64,000 nt of DNA from Acidobacteriota bacterium (GCA_013289715.1 JABCZJ010000018.1:60220-124219); one strand, 5' to 3'. Counted from the stretch's first letter, positions 7,784 to 16,188 are shown. A program made the numbers and translations. The notes: generated by a model from the letters alone, not told the origin.

Positions 7784-8674
7784 TTATAAATTCTCGATGG
7801 GCGAAACATCGAGATACTTTACGAGCAAAACGTCGTTGCCCTTCTGGTCGTAAATCAGTTCATCAACCAGCTTTTGCGCGAGCAATACGCCGTAGCCACC
7901 CGGACGCAGCCCTTTCGCTTCTCGATATGCAACGTGCCGAGCCGGATCTCCCTCCGGATTGGCAACGGCAGCATGATCGATTTCGTCCAGAGTAAACCCT
8001 TCACCGGGATCTTTCACGCGGCACATCACCATGTGCTTGGCTCGCACGTAGGAGATTTCCACATACTGGTCGGTACGAAAGCGCCCTCCGTGCTCGATCG
8101 CGTTCATCAGGATTTCACGGAAAGCCATTGCCACGGCGTCGGCTTCGGCTTCTGGCAGGTCAGCAATCTCGTGCATGAATTGCAGCAGCCGCTCCGCGGT
8201 CTTCATATCGCAACTAGCCGCAAGTCGAATCCAGTCCGGCGTCGCCGACAAAACCTCGATACCGTCGTCCCAGCACGGTCCGTCAGCGGCGGCATGCACC
8301 ATGTCGGCGAGTGCGGAGAGCGAGAACGGCCTTGAAAAATAACTGAACGCGTGTTCGCGCATCGCAGCGATAATTTCCGTCGGCGTACTTTCCTCCGCGA
8401 GAATGATCAACCGCGTGTGCGGGCGCATACGGCGAATCCTGCGCAGCAGCTCGACATCTTCCTTGCCGGGTGTCTTCTCGCTCGTGAGGATCAAATCGAA
8501 ATGCGCAGCCTGTGCCAGAACCAGCGCTGCCTTGTTGTCAGGCGCATGCCGCACACTCCACAGCAGTGGATCAAGAATGTTAACCAGCATCGCGCGAACT
8601 TCCGGGTCCGCATCGATAAAAAGCGCTTTTTTCGTCTCTGCCGACTCGCTCGTACGCTGTGGAGAGGAGCTCAT
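7784..8674 (-). CDS. Pseudo-receiver fused to RsbW-type HATPase (anti-sigma-kinase-like) protein
   Basis: A 296-residue protein starting at ATG 8674 behind a consensus AGGAGG. Residues about 15-130 have the CheY fold, with the acidic pocket partly kept (FIDADPEV), but the phospho-acceptor Asp is Ser (FDLILTSEKTP) and the conserved Lys is Arg (FSRPFS), so it is probably not phosphorylated normally. Residues about 165-290 form a GHKL ATPase of the SpoIIAB/RsbW class: N box AFREILMNAIEHGG, G1 VKDPGEGF, G2 GGYGVLLAQKLVDEL. Family knowledge suggests a serine kinase or anti-sigma factor in a partner-switching pathway; the SpoIIE-type phosphatases at 40-44 kb could act in the same pathway. It stands alone between unrelated genes. 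Confidence 0.85.
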   Translation of the reverse strand: MSSSPQRTSESAETKKALFIDADPEVRAMLVNILDPLLWSVRHAPDNKAALVLAQAAHFDLILTSEKTPGKEDVELLRRIRRMRPHTRLIILAEESTPTEIIAAMREHAFSYFSRPFSLSALADMVHAAADGPCWDDGIEVLSATPDWIRLAASCDMKTAERLLQFMHEIADLPEAEADAVAMAFREILMNAIEHGGRFRTDQYVEISYVRAKHMVMCRVKDPGEGFTLDEIDHAAVANPEGDPARHVAYREAKGLRPGGYGVLLAQKLVDELIYDQKGNDVLLVKYLDVSPIENL

Positions 8675-8932
8675 GATTCCTCCTGGATCGCGGACATCTT
8701 GAGCCGAACCCGCTGGTGTGATGTCTAGGATGCCGAACAGTTGCGCGGAGTACAACCGTTTTTGATCAAGCGAACGCTAACGGAGCGATCGACAGAATCG
8801 AATCTTCCACTGAAATTGGATTCAGCCATCGCGCCGCGAGGCGCGTCCGGTATTAGAACCTCAAATGTCGCGTAACCCGAGAAGTGAATCCTCACGTAAA
8901 ATGCGCTGCGCGATTTACACCTGCTGAAAAGT

Positions 8933-9007
8933 TGGCTGGGAGGCCTGGACTCGAACCAGGATAATCAGATCCAGAATCTGATGTACTGCCAATTGTACGA
9001 CCTCCCA
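8933..9007 (-). tRNA. tRNA-Gln (anticodon CUG), CCA encoded
   Basis: The minus strand folds as a complete cloverleaf. The acceptor stem TGGGAGG pairs with CCTCCCA and is followed by G and an encoded CCA. The D-arm is GTAC...GTAC, the anticodon arm is TCAGA-TTCTGGA-TCTGA with anticodon CTG, and the T-arm is CCTGG-TTCGAGT-CCAGG. The U1 acceptor start and CUG anticodon identify glutamine. A sigma70 promoter and a terminator-like hairpin lie just upstream on the same strand. Confidence 0.95.
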
Positions 9008-9024
9008 GCCGAGAGGGAGACAAC

Positions 9025-9048
9025 AAAAAAGGGTCGCTCGCACGACCC
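9025..9048 (-). terminator. Terminator-like hairpin between the promoter and tRNA-Gln
   Basis: On the minus strand, 9048-9043 pairs with 9036-9031 (GGGTCG/CGACCC, six-base loop) and is followed at once by six T residues (9030-9025). This has the form of an intrinsic terminator. It lies 18 bases upstream of the tRNA 5' end and 6-7 bases after the -10 element of a good promoter, so the transcript would start inside the hairpin. Confidence 0.5.
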
Positions 9049-9054
9049 TAATCT

Positions 9055-9083
9055 ACTTTACTGGCCGAAGCGAAGTTCGTCAA
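9055..9083 (-). promoter_or_regulatory. Sigma70 promoter for tRNA-Gln
   Basis: The minus strand shows TTGACG (9083-9078), an exact 17-base spacer and TAAAGT (9060-9055). The predicted start is about 9048-9049, the first G of the hairpin above. No other minus-strand gene lies between here and the tRNA. Confidence 0.55.
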
Positions 9084-9153
9084 CCACCTCAATCGCGCCC
9101 GCACAAAACGCCAGCTTGCTCCGCAGTCAACCATTAAGTTAGGCTCTCCCATT

Positions 9154-9981
9154 GTGGCGCCTGAAACCGAATCTGAAATTCGCGTCGGCACGTCCGCATT
9201 CACTGCGGCAGGCTGGGAAGGCACGTTCTACCCCGCCGGAATGCAGCCGCGCGATTTTCTCACCTACTACGCCACTAAATTCAACACCGTCGAAGTGGAC
9301 AGTACCTTCTACCGCACGCCCGCCCGCTCCACCATCACCGGATGGGCCAACAAAACCCCGCCCGGTTTCGTCTTCGCGCTGAAAATCCCCCAGGTCATCA
9401 CCCACGAAAAGTGCCTCGAGGATTGCGATGAAGAATTCAAGACTTTCATAGACACCGCCGAAGGCCTGGGGAAAGAAAAGCTAGGCCCCATGCTTCTGCA
9501 GTTTCCCTACTTCAATCGCGCCAAGTTCAAAACTGGAGCAGAGTTTCTCGCGCGCCTGCGTCCCTTCTTGAAGAAACTCCCGAAAGGTCATCAGTTCGCG
9601 CTTGAAATCCGCAATAAGAATTGGCTCGATGAAAAGTTCACGGAAATCTTGCGCGAACACAACGTCGCGCTGGCTGTTATCGATCAAGCCTGGATGCCGG
9701 GCATCACGGAACTGACCAGCCGACTCGATCCCATCACCTCCAACTTTACGTATGTCCGCTGGCTCGGCGATCGCAAAGGGATCGAAGAGCAAACCAAAGT
9801 GTGGAGCAAGACCATCGTTGACCGCCGCGCCGCGTTGTCCCGCTGGGTGGACTACTGTTACCAAACCACGCGACGCGGCATCAAAGTCTACGCCTACGCG
9901 AATAATCACTACGCCGGCCATGCTCCCGCCACCGTCGCGTTGTTCCTGGAGCTATGGGAAAAGCAGAAGAAAAGTTCCTGA
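9154..9981 (+). CDS. DUF72 (YecE-like) protein
   Basis: A 275-residue protein with the DUF72 TIM-barrel pattern from end to end. It opens with RVGTSAF and GWEGTFYP, continues with FNTVEVDSTFYRTP, FVFALKIPQVITH and LGPMLLQFPYFN, has ALEIRNKNWL in the middle, and ends KVYAYANNHYAGHAPAT. It is cytoplasmic and widely conserved; the biochemical function of DUF72 is not established. The start is GTG at 9154 with no obvious ribosome-binding site. Confidence 0.85.
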   Translation: MAPETESEIRVGTSAFTAAGWEGTFYPAGMQPRDFLTYYATKFNTVEVDSTFYRTPARSTITGWANKTPPGFVFALKIPQVITHEKCLEDCDEEFKTFIDTAEGLGKEKLGPMLLQFPYFNRAKFKTGAEFLARLRPFLKKLPKGHQFALEIRNKNWLDEKFTEILREHNVALAVIDQAWMPGITELTSRLDPITSNFTYVRWLGDRKGIEEQTKVWSKTIVDRRAALSRWVDYCYQTTRRGIKVYAYANNHYAGHAPATVALFLELWEKQKKSS

Positions 9982-10014
9982 CGCCGCCTGCACTCATGGC
10001 CGCGACTTGAGTAA

Positions 10015-10020
10015 TATAGT
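10015..10020 (+). promoter_or_regulatory. Leaderless-type -10 element for the MscS gene
   Basis: TATAGT lies six bases before the ATG at 10027, so transcription would start at or one base before the start codon. No convincing -35 is seen. The purine-rich GAAAGA between them is too close to act as a normal ribosome-binding site. Confidence 0.4.
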
Positions 10021-10026
10021 GAAAGA

Positions 10027-10974
10027 ATGAACGAGCTCTTCAAACAAGCAATGTCGCTTTCCCTGCTGGGCAAGTGCATCGCCGCGATTGTCGGCATCCT
10101 GCTGATTCATGCCGGCTTTCGTGCGCTCGAACAAACTCTGCCCCGCCACTTTGGCCGCGTTGATGAACGCTATCGAGTGCGCAAGTTCGTCGTCTTTTCC
10201 GGATACATAGCGATTCTTCTTTTCGTCTCCATCCTCTTTGAAGATCGCCTGGGCCGCCTCAGCTTTGCCCTCGGTGTGGCCGGCGCTGGCGTGGCGGTCG
10301 CTCTGCAAGATGTGTTGTCCAGTATTGCGGGCGCGTTCTCCATCGGATTTTCGAAGCTCTACACGGTCGGAGACAGAGTTCAGATCGGCGATACCCGCGG
10401 CGACGTGATTGATATCAGTCTGCTGCGCACCACCTTGATGGAAGTCGGCAGCTGGGTCGGCCGCGACCTGTACAGCGGCCGCATCGTGCGTATTCCCAAT
10501 AGCGCCGTCTTGAAAGGTTCGGTTTTCAACTACTCTCAAGGATTCCGCTTCATTTGGGACCAGATTAAAGTCGTGCTTACCATTACCAGCGATCCGGCCC
10601 TGGCCAGGGCCATGCTGCTGCGCGTAGCCAAAGAGGTGATTGGCGAGTACCTGGTCGAGGCGCAAAACTCCTGGAACGCGGTGAGTGAAGACTATCGCAC
10701 CGAAAACCCTCCCATCGAGCCGGTCGTCGCACTCGCGGTGAATGCCGCCTCTTTGGAGTTTACCGTCAACTACGTGGTGGACTACACGCAGCGCACCACG
10801 ATGCTGGATCGCCTGTTCACGAAGATTGTCGATGAAGTCGCGAATAGCAACGGCCGCCTCGCATGGGCGTCGTCAGGAGTCACCGTAATCAACCAGCCGC
10901 CGGCGCTCGATCCGACGATGACCGGCCCGTCACCAGCCCTCCCCAGCGCCCGCCGCGCTAGCGAATCCCGCTAA
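10027..10974 (+). CDS. Mechanosensitive ion channel, MscS family
   Basis: A 315-residue inner-membrane protein. Hydrophobic helices occur at about residues 12-30 and 55-75. The pore helix TM3 has the characteristic Gly/Ala pattern (FALGVAGAGVAVALQDVLSS) followed by the MscS beta domain (YTVGDRVQIGDTRGDVIDI and RIVRIPNSAVLKGSVFNYS). The C-terminal cytoplasmic part is shorter than in E. coli YbdG-type proteins. MscS channels release solutes on hypo-osmotic shock. It stands alone, with a possible leaderless promoter. Confidence 0.88.
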   Translation: MNELFKQAMSLSLLGKCIAAIVGILLIHAGFRALEQTLPRHFGRVDERYRVRKFVVFSGYIAILLFVSILFEDRLGRLSFALGVAGAGVAVALQDVLSSIAGAFSIGFSKLYTVGDRVQIGDTRGDVIDISLLRTTLMEVGSWVGRDLYSGRIVRIPNSAVLKGSVFNYSQGFRFIWDQIKVVLTITSDPALARAMLLRVAKEVIGEYLVEAQNSWNAVSEDYRTENPPIEPVVALAVNAASLEFTVNYVVDYTQRTTMLDRLFTKIVDEVANSNGRLAWASSGVTVINQPPALDPTMTGPSPALPSARRASESR

Positions 10975-11018
10975 GCGCTGCGCGAACAAATTCCGATTCG
11001 CGGCCCTCCGACTCCCTG

Positions 11019-11363
11019 CTATGGTTTCGCCTCAGCAATATTCCGGACGTGAATCATATCCGAACGCCCATCCAAAACGCCGGTAACCACTACATCCTTC
11101 CCAAAGTATTTCTGCGCCTGCGCTTGGTCGTCCAGGTGGTACCACGCTTCATTGACATCGTCGCGCAGAATGAATCGGTCACCATTCTGCGAAACAATTT
11201 TGCCCGTAAACGTGGCGACCGAAGTTTCATCGCCAGGCTGTCGATGCAGAAACACAGGCGCTGCAATAGAAGCTCGGAGTTGATTCGATAGCCCGCCCGC
11301 AATCAATAAAGCGGCGCCAGAAAGGACCAAGAGCGTGCGGCGTAAAACTGAAGTTTTAGGCAC
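11019..11363 (-). CDS. Small exported DUF5818-like protein
   Basis: A 114-residue protein from GTG 11363, placed behind GAGGTGGG. Residues 8-30 form a hydrophobic export signal (RRTLLVLSGAALLIAGGL). The mature part is one small OB-like beta domain (FTGKIVSQNGDRFILRDD, then KYFGKDVVVTGVLD and MIHVRNIAEA) typical of the DUF5818 proteins common in Acidobacteriota. Function unknown. The longer TTG-started frame to 11399 has no ribosome-binding site. Confidence 0.7.
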   Translation of the reverse strand: MPKTSVLRRTLLVLSGAALLIAGGLSNQLRASIAAPVFLHRQPGDETSVATFTGKIVSQNGDRFILRDDVNEAWYHLDDQAQAQKYFGKDVVVTGVLDGRSDMIHVRNIAEAKP

Positions 11364-11625
11364 AACCCACCTCGCAAAGAAATTGGGCTGGCGAACCAAA
11401 TCATAGTAGCCGCAACAAAAATCTCCCCTCGGGTATTCCCTGTAAATGAGGGCCGAGCAGGACTGTACGGCATAAAGTCAGGAAAAATGGAAGTTGGAAA
11501 GCGCTGCAAAAGTTCGCAGGGAAAAATTGGAAGCCGCTGGATAAAAACGCGTGCCTTCGCTCCTGGCTGGAGCGTGTTAGACGGCTTGCGTCCTCACGAA
11601 TTTTCCAGGAGAGCGAAGTCGATAT

Positions 11626-12573
11626 CTACGGCAGCGCGGAAGGCGCGAGGCCTGCTTGCCGAGCGGCGTCTTCATTCTCGCCCAGCGCGTTCTGCAGCTG
11701 GTTGGCGCGCTCATCGAGGCTTTGCATCCGGTTGGTGGTAAGGTTGCCGCCCCATTGCGGCGTGGGCGGCAGCAGCACAATCCCCTGCGCCGCCGCTTGG
11801 CTGGACATGTCCGCCAGTTGGTTCTGCACTCCGTCAAGCTTGCCGATCAGCTCACTCTGTCGTTCCAGCAAGGCCGCTCGTTCCTGTCCCGCGCTAAGCG
11901 GCTTGCGCGCGGCCTGCAGAACCTCGGATGGGTCCTGAATCACCGCGGGCGGCATGCCATTTTGCGCCGCGGCATCCTGCAGGTCGCTGATCTGCTGCTC
12001 GATTTCCTGCCTACGCGCCGCGAGCTGCTGGATCGCGTTATCCGTGGTAATGCCTTCGCACGGAGCGCCGAATTGCAGACCGACGGTCACGCCGGCATCC
12101 GACCCAGTCTCGCGAAAATCGCGCAAGCTTGCTTGCCTCGCGCTGATGCTCTCCAGTTCCGCGTACAGCGATTCGACCTGCCCCGCGTACCACACCGGAT
12201 TATTTTCGCGGCTCGGCGGCGCGCTGGCAACGCCCCCCGCGCTCACAGCGCTGGAAACTGCCGCTGGCCGTCGCGCCACCGGCACCGTGTAAGCGCTCGC
12301 CGGATAACTCTGCGAGTCGCTCGCCGACGCTTGCGCCTTCGGCCACATCTGGTCAATATCGTCATTGGTGTACACTTTCTTTTCGCGGTCCGGCCGAGCG
12401 GCCTTGGCAGCGGGTGCAGTCGGCGCGGTAGGCAGCGCGCTGGACGCCGTCGCGCCAGACGGCGCCGCAGGCTTGTCGTCGCCCGATGCAAATGCCGGCG
12501 CTGCGATTACGCAAGAAAGAGCCGCGGCGAGAACTGCCGGGAAAAGCGAAACTGCACGAATCGAGCTGCGCAT
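11626..12573 (-). CDS. Exported Ala/Gln-rich coiled-coil protein
   Basis: A 315-residue protein. The ATG at 12573 follows GGAGG and begins a typical signal peptide (FPAVLAAALSCVIAAPAFA). A low-complexity Ala/Pro/Ser segment follows to about residue 120. The C-terminal two thirds are helical and coiled-coil-like (QQLAARRQEIEQQISDLQDA, LLERQSELIGKLDGVQNQLA). No enzyme motif is seen; it is probably a periplasmic structural protein. One Cys remains in the mature part (APCEG). Family not recognised. Confidence 0.75.
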   Translation of the reverse strand: MRSSIRAVSLFPAVLAAALSCVIAAPAFASGDDKPAAPSGATASSALPTAPTAPAAKAARPDREKKVYTNDDIDQMWPKAQASASDSQSYPASAYTVPVARRPAAVSSAVSAGGVASAPPSRENNPVWYAGQVESLYAELESISARQASLRDFRETGSDAGVTVGLQFGAPCEGITTDNAIQQLAARRQEIEQQISDLQDAAAQNGMPPAVIQDPSEVLQAARKPLSAGQERAALLERQSELIGKLDGVQNQLADMSSQAAAQGIVLLPPTPQWGGNLTTNRMQSLDERANQLQNALGENEDAARQAGLAPSALP

Positions 12574-12712
12574 GGACGTACCTCCGTCCCTCAGAGCCGG
12601 AAGTATCGCACGCACCCCGAACAGATGTAAATAAGGTCTTATCCCCAGCTCGGCCCTGGGACGGACGTGCAGCAATTTTCGATCTTACAGCAACAACCAC
12701 AAAGGGAGCCCC

Positions 12713-13282
12713 ATGAAACTAGAACCGAAAAAGACAGCAATGCTCACTCTCGACATCCAAAAAGGCATTTTCGGCTTCGTCCCAGCTGCCGACTCCGTCG
12801 TCCCCAACGCCAGCAAAGCGGTAGAATTCGCCCGCCAGAAACAATTCCACATCATCCACGTAGGCCTGGGCTTTTCCGCCGGCCATCCAGAAATTCCCGA
12901 CACCGAATCCCGCTTCAAGCGCCTCAAAGAAAACAATCTCTTCGTAATCGGCACACCCTCCGCCGCATTCCACAGCGCCGTCGGTCGCCCCGAAGATCTC
13001 ATCGTCTATAAACAGCGTGTCGGCGCATTCTCCGAAAACCAGCTGCACCTGATCCTGCGCTCTCGCGCCATCGAAAATCTCGTGTTTTTCGGAATTTCCA
13101 CCAGCGGCATCACGCTCTCCACGCTCCGCCGCGCCGCTGATCTCGATTACACCTGCGTAGTCCTCAAAGACGCCTGCTTCGACCCCGACGAAGAAGTCCA
13201 CCGCGTCCTAACCGAGAAAATTTTCCCTGCGCAAGCCACAGTCCTCACCGTGGACGCCTTCATCGCGGAACAAGCAGACTGA
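12713..13282 (+). CDS. Isochorismatase-family protein lacking the catalytic cysteine
   Basis: A 189-residue protein with the Rossmann-like cysteine-hydrolase fold. The N-terminal Asp is kept (AMLTLDIQKGIFG, Asp14) and a Lys is in the expected place (VYKQRVGAF). The nucleophile motif that normally reads GxxTxxCVxxT is GISTSGITLSTLRRA, with Ile in the Cys position. Members with this GISTSG pattern exist as a subfamily, so the change is probably old and the protein either uses another mechanism or is not a hydrolase. It is a cytoplasmic monocistron with ATG 12713 behind GGGAG. Confidence 0.8.
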   Translation: MKLEPKKTAMLTLDIQKGIFGFVPAADSVVPNASKAVEFARQKQFHIIHVGLGFSAGHPEIPDTESRFKRLKENNLFVIGTPSAAFHSAVGRPEDLIVYKQRVGAFSENQLHLILRSRAIENLVFFGISTSGITLSTLRRAADLDYTCVVLKDACFDPDEEVHRVLTEKIFPAQATVLTVDAFIAEQAD

Positions 13283-13340
13283 CGAAGCACGCGCCGCCAC
13301 GAGCTTCACCAAAAAAGGGCCCGCGCGCCGACTCCGCGTT

Positions 13341-13361
13341 GTCACGAAACTGTAACGTGAC
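13341..13361. promoter_or_regulatory. Inverted repeat upstream of a promoter (operator candidate)
   Basis: GTCACG (13341-13346) and CGTGAC (13356-13361) form a 6-bp inverted repeat with a nine-base centre, ending five bases before the -35 element. The geometry fits a dimeric regulator site. No regulator gene is adjacent. Confidence 0.3.
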
Positions 13362-13365
13362 GCAA

Positions 13366-13394
13366 TTGCGCCTGAACAAAACCCGGTGTAATTT
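13366..13394 (+). promoter_or_regulatory. Sigma70-type promoter for the 13457 gene
   Basis: TTGCGC (13366-13371), a 17-base spacer and TAATTT (13389-13394) give a reasonable promoter about 60 bases before the GTG start. Confidence 0.4.
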
Positions 13395-13456
13395 ATCCGT
13401 CGGTCGGCCGGCACTGCAAAATGGAAATCCCGCCGCAGGTCAACAGGAGGCACTTC

Positions 13457-14230
13457 GTGCGCCGAGCACTCAATTTCGCCCCGGTTCTGATTCTAACGCT
13501 GGCACTGGCCGCCGCAGCTCCCGCACTTCGCGCCCAGGATTCGCGCGCCGAAATTCAAAAGCGCCTAACCGCCGAGTTCAAGCGCACCAAAATGACCGCC
13601 GACCGCTCCGACATCGCCACCGCCGGCTCCGTCCTCGACCTCCACAAAGACGGCTTGCTGATGGCCACCACCCAAGCCATCGCCCCGCCCACCAACACTT
13701 ACAAGAACGGCACCCTCTCCTTCGGCTTCGGCGCCAACATGGCCTGGGGCATGCAGCTCGCCCCGGCCAATCAACAAACCACCACGGTTGCGCAGCGCAA
13801 ATTCGTCACCGGCGAAAAATTCTGGGTCACGGACTTCACCATAAGACCGGACGGCGTCGTCTTCGTGTTTTACAGCGATCCTTACAACGACATCCGCTAC
13901 TACGGCCAGCTGAAATTTCCCTTCGTGAAGAACGTCGCCCCTCCCGCCGACGAAGTCATCAAGGAGATCGAGGAGGTAATCACAGCGGAGGCCGACACCC
14001 AGCAGGCTGCGCCCGTGGACAACGCCGCGCCGCCAGCGCAAGCCGCCGAGCAAGCTCCCGCGCCATCCTCCGTCCCGCCCAAGACCATCGCCCTCGGCCA
14101 AAGCACTGACCAAGTGATCGAAATCCTCGGCCAGCCCCAAAAAATCGTCAACCTGGGCGCCAAACAAATGTACTTCTACCCCGACATGAAAGTGATCTTT
14201 ACAAACGGAAAGGTCACCGACGTTCAATAA
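13457..14230 (+). CDS. Secreted hypothetical protein with C-terminal SmpA/OmlA-like segment
   Basis: A 257-residue protein. GTG 13457 is chosen because AGGAGG lies six bases upstream and a signal peptide follows directly (LILTLALAAAAPALRAQ). The middle domain (about residues 30-170) is beta-rich without known motif. After a Pro/Ala linker, the last 50 residues resemble the short repeat found in SmpA/BamE- and OmlA-like proteins (IALGQSTDQVIEILGQPQKI, then MKVIFTNGKV). It is probably a periplasmic or outer-membrane-associated protein of the type frequent in Acidobacteriota. Function unknown. Confidence 0.75.
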   Translation: MRRALNFAPVLILTLALAAAAPALRAQDSRAEIQKRLTAEFKRTKMTADRSDIATAGSVLDLHKDGLLMATTQAIAPPTNTYKNGTLSFGFGANMAWGMQLAPANQQTTTVAQRKFVTGEKFWVTDFTIRPDGVVFVFYSDPYNDIRYYGQLKFPFVKNVAPPADEVIKEIEEVITAEADTQQAAPVDNAAPPAQAAEQAPAPSSVPPKTIALGQSTDQVIEILGQPQKIVNLGAKQMYFYPDMKVIFTNGKVTDVQ

Positions 14231-14241
14231 CCGGTGACCTT
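14210..14241. terminator. Hairpin spanning a stop codon between convergent genes
   Basis: AAGGTCACCG (14210-14219) pairs perfectly with CGGTGACCTT (14232-14241); the 12-base loop contains the TAA stop of the plus-strand gene. There is no T-tract. It lies between two convergent genes and may act as a weak two-way terminator or as an mRNA 3' end stabiliser. Confidence 0.4.
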
Positions 14242-14323
14242 CCGCATTCAACTCTTAACTTTCAACTGTCAACTTCCTAACTGTTAACTCGCAACTCCGC
14301 TCGACGTGTCGGACCCAGAAATC

Positions 14324-15967
14324 CTACGGCCGGTTGCTTAGCGGCCTGTTTTGCGACACAGGCCCGACCGTAGTCCCAATCACCTCGCCCGAAACAACCA
14401 TCTCCACGCGCCGATTCTGTTGACGCCCCTCCGCCGTGTCATTCGAAGCAACGGGCTGCGTCTTGCCAAATCCCTGCGACGTCATGGACGTAGCAGGAAT
14501 GTTTTGCAAGGCCAGATAATCCAGCACCGCCTTCGCGCGTTGTTCCGATAAGGTCTGATTCATAGCGTCGCCGCCCACGCTGTCGGTGTTCCCCTCAATC
14601 GCCAGCCGCAAGTCCGGGTAAGCTAGAACGATCCCCGAAATTTTAGATAGCTTCTCACGCGCGCCCGGACGAAGCGTGTACTTCCCCGTATCAAATAGCA
14701 CGTCCGACAGATTCACCACGAGCCCGCGAGCCGTGTCGCGCGTCGAGAGAATGGCGTTGAACTGTTGCAACAATTTTGCGCGCAGTTCTTCACGATCCAG
14801 CACCGCCTGCTGCAGTTGCGCATCCGAATTCGCCGCCGCGGCCCGATTGCGATCCGCGTCCGCTTGAGCAGCTTGCGCCGCCAGTTGTGCCGCGGCCGCT
14901 GCCTGATCTGAATTCAGCGCCGCAGCTCGGTTGCGATCCGCGTCCGCCTGCGCATCCTGCGTCCGCAGTTGCGCTGCAACGGCTGCAGAATCTGCATCCG
15001 CACGACGCCGGTCGGCTTCGGCCCTTTCCTCTTCCGCGTGGTGGCGAGCCCGCTTATCTGCCTCGGACTTGGCGTTCGCATCAGCGATTTGTCCTGCGGC
15101 CGCGCCCCTCTCGGCGTCCAAGCGGTCCGCCTCCTCGCGTTTCACCGCAATTTCGCGCGCATCGTCGGCCGTCTGCACCACTTCACGCGATTTCGCGATC
15201 AGCTCTTTGGTCTCGACGTGCCGCATCCCCGCCATTCCATCCACCACTCTCAATTGCGCGACGGCATTCTCATAGCTGGTCGTCGCGTACGTTTCTGCAC
15301 CAGCTGACCGAGCGATGCGCACCGCATTCCGCGCCTCATAAAATTCCAATGGCAGTTGCGCGCTCAACACCACCGGGTCGAAGTTATAACCGGTTGGAAT
15401 ATATCCGCCGCGATCGATCAGCTCGAATTTCGCATCCACCACTTCGGTGGCTCCGACGGTGTCCGGACGAATCACGTTCTCCAGCACCACCACGTTGCTC
15501 GGGCGCCGCACCGCATAATAAGGTTCCGCGGTAACAATCATCGCGAACGCCTGCAGGTCCGTGGTCACGTCGAGCCTGCTGCGATGGTTTTCGCCCACCA
15601 GCACTTCGCCAATGTTCATCGCCCGGCCTTCCGGCGAAATCGCCCACAACACATACGTCAGATACTCGTTACCGAACGCCGTGGGCCTCTCCAGACCCGA
15701 AAACTCGGCCTTGATTGAGATCGCCCCACGCTTACTGTCCACGCGCGCTTCGCCGCGTGCCGAAGCCATCAAATCGGTCCCAGCAAAATCAATTTTCGTG
15801 GATCCGCTGCGGTGTTTGTAGCTCACCGCTCGAGTTGTGCGGCTAACCACGTTTTCTCGGTATATGACGACATGACTGCTGTCGGATGAAACTGCCGTTT
15901 GAGCCCGGGCCACCGCGCACGCACCCAAACCCGTCAGCACTGCCAGCAACGCTGCAAACTTTTGCAC
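14324..15967 (-). CDS. OmpA-family protein with long coiled coil
   Basis: A 547-residue protein. The start is GTG 15967, behind AGGAGA and directly before a signal peptide (FAALLAVLTGLGACAVARA); the frame stays open upstream but there is no support for that extension. A beta-rich N-terminal domain (about residues 30-230) is followed by a charged Ala/Asp/Arg heptad region (about 260-400) with near repeats of AQADADRNRAAA. An OmpA C-terminal peptidoglycan-binding domain lies at about 415-530 (LSDVLFDTGKYTLRPGAREK, IEGNTDSVGGDAMNQTLSEQ, NRRVEMVV). It probably ties the outer membrane to the murein. It is monocistronic and convergent with the preceding gene. Confidence 0.88.
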   Translation of the reverse strand: MQKFAALLAVLTGLGACAVARAQTAVSSDSSHVVIYRENVVSRTTRAVSYKHRSGSTKIDFAGTDLMASARGEARVDSKRGAISIKAEFSGLERPTAFGNEYLTYVLWAISPEGRAMNIGEVLVGENHRSRLDVTTDLQAFAMIVTAEPYYAVRRPSNVVVLENVIRPDTVGATEVVDAKFELIDRGGYIPTGYNFDPVVLSAQLPLEFYEARNAVRIARSAGAETYATTSYENAVAQLRVVDGMAGMRHVETKELIAKSREVVQTADDAREIAVKREEADRLDAERGAAAGQIADANAKSEADKRARHHAEEERAEADRRRADADSAAVAAQLRTQDAQADADRNRAAALNSDQAAAAAQLAAQAAQADADRNRAAAANSDAQLQQAVLDREELRAKLLQQFNAILSTRDTARGLVVNLSDVLFDTGKYTLRPGAREKLSKISGIVLAYPDLRLAIEGNTDSVGGDAMNQTLSEQRAKAVLDYLALQNIPATSMTSQGFGKTQPVASNDTAEGRQQNRRVEMVVSGEVIGTTVGPVSQNRPLSNRP

Positions 15968-16188
15968 AGGAAGTCTCCTTAACCAGCTCCGAAGCTCACA
16001 GTATGAAGTTCCGTGCCCAGCAATACTGTGCGTTATTGCACGTTGTGAGGGGATTCTAACGATCAACACCGGTCGTCTGGCAGCTCTCAGAGCAGCTTTT
16101 CGCGCACATCGTTGCGTGCGGCATGTGCATAGTAAAACGCAATTCGGGACAATGGCGTTTCCAGGAAAACATGTTGCGAAATGTGTGC

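Noticed and set aside
7585..7809. 74-codon minus-strand ORF after the kinase-like gene
   Set aside because: No ribosome-binding site, no protein-like pattern, and it overlaps the end of the better supported gene.
14231..14300. Short AACT-rich repeats as a CRISPR-like or satellite array
   Set aside because: Units are irregular and very short (CAACT, TTAACT); no repeat-spacer pattern, so only low-complexity intergenic DNA.
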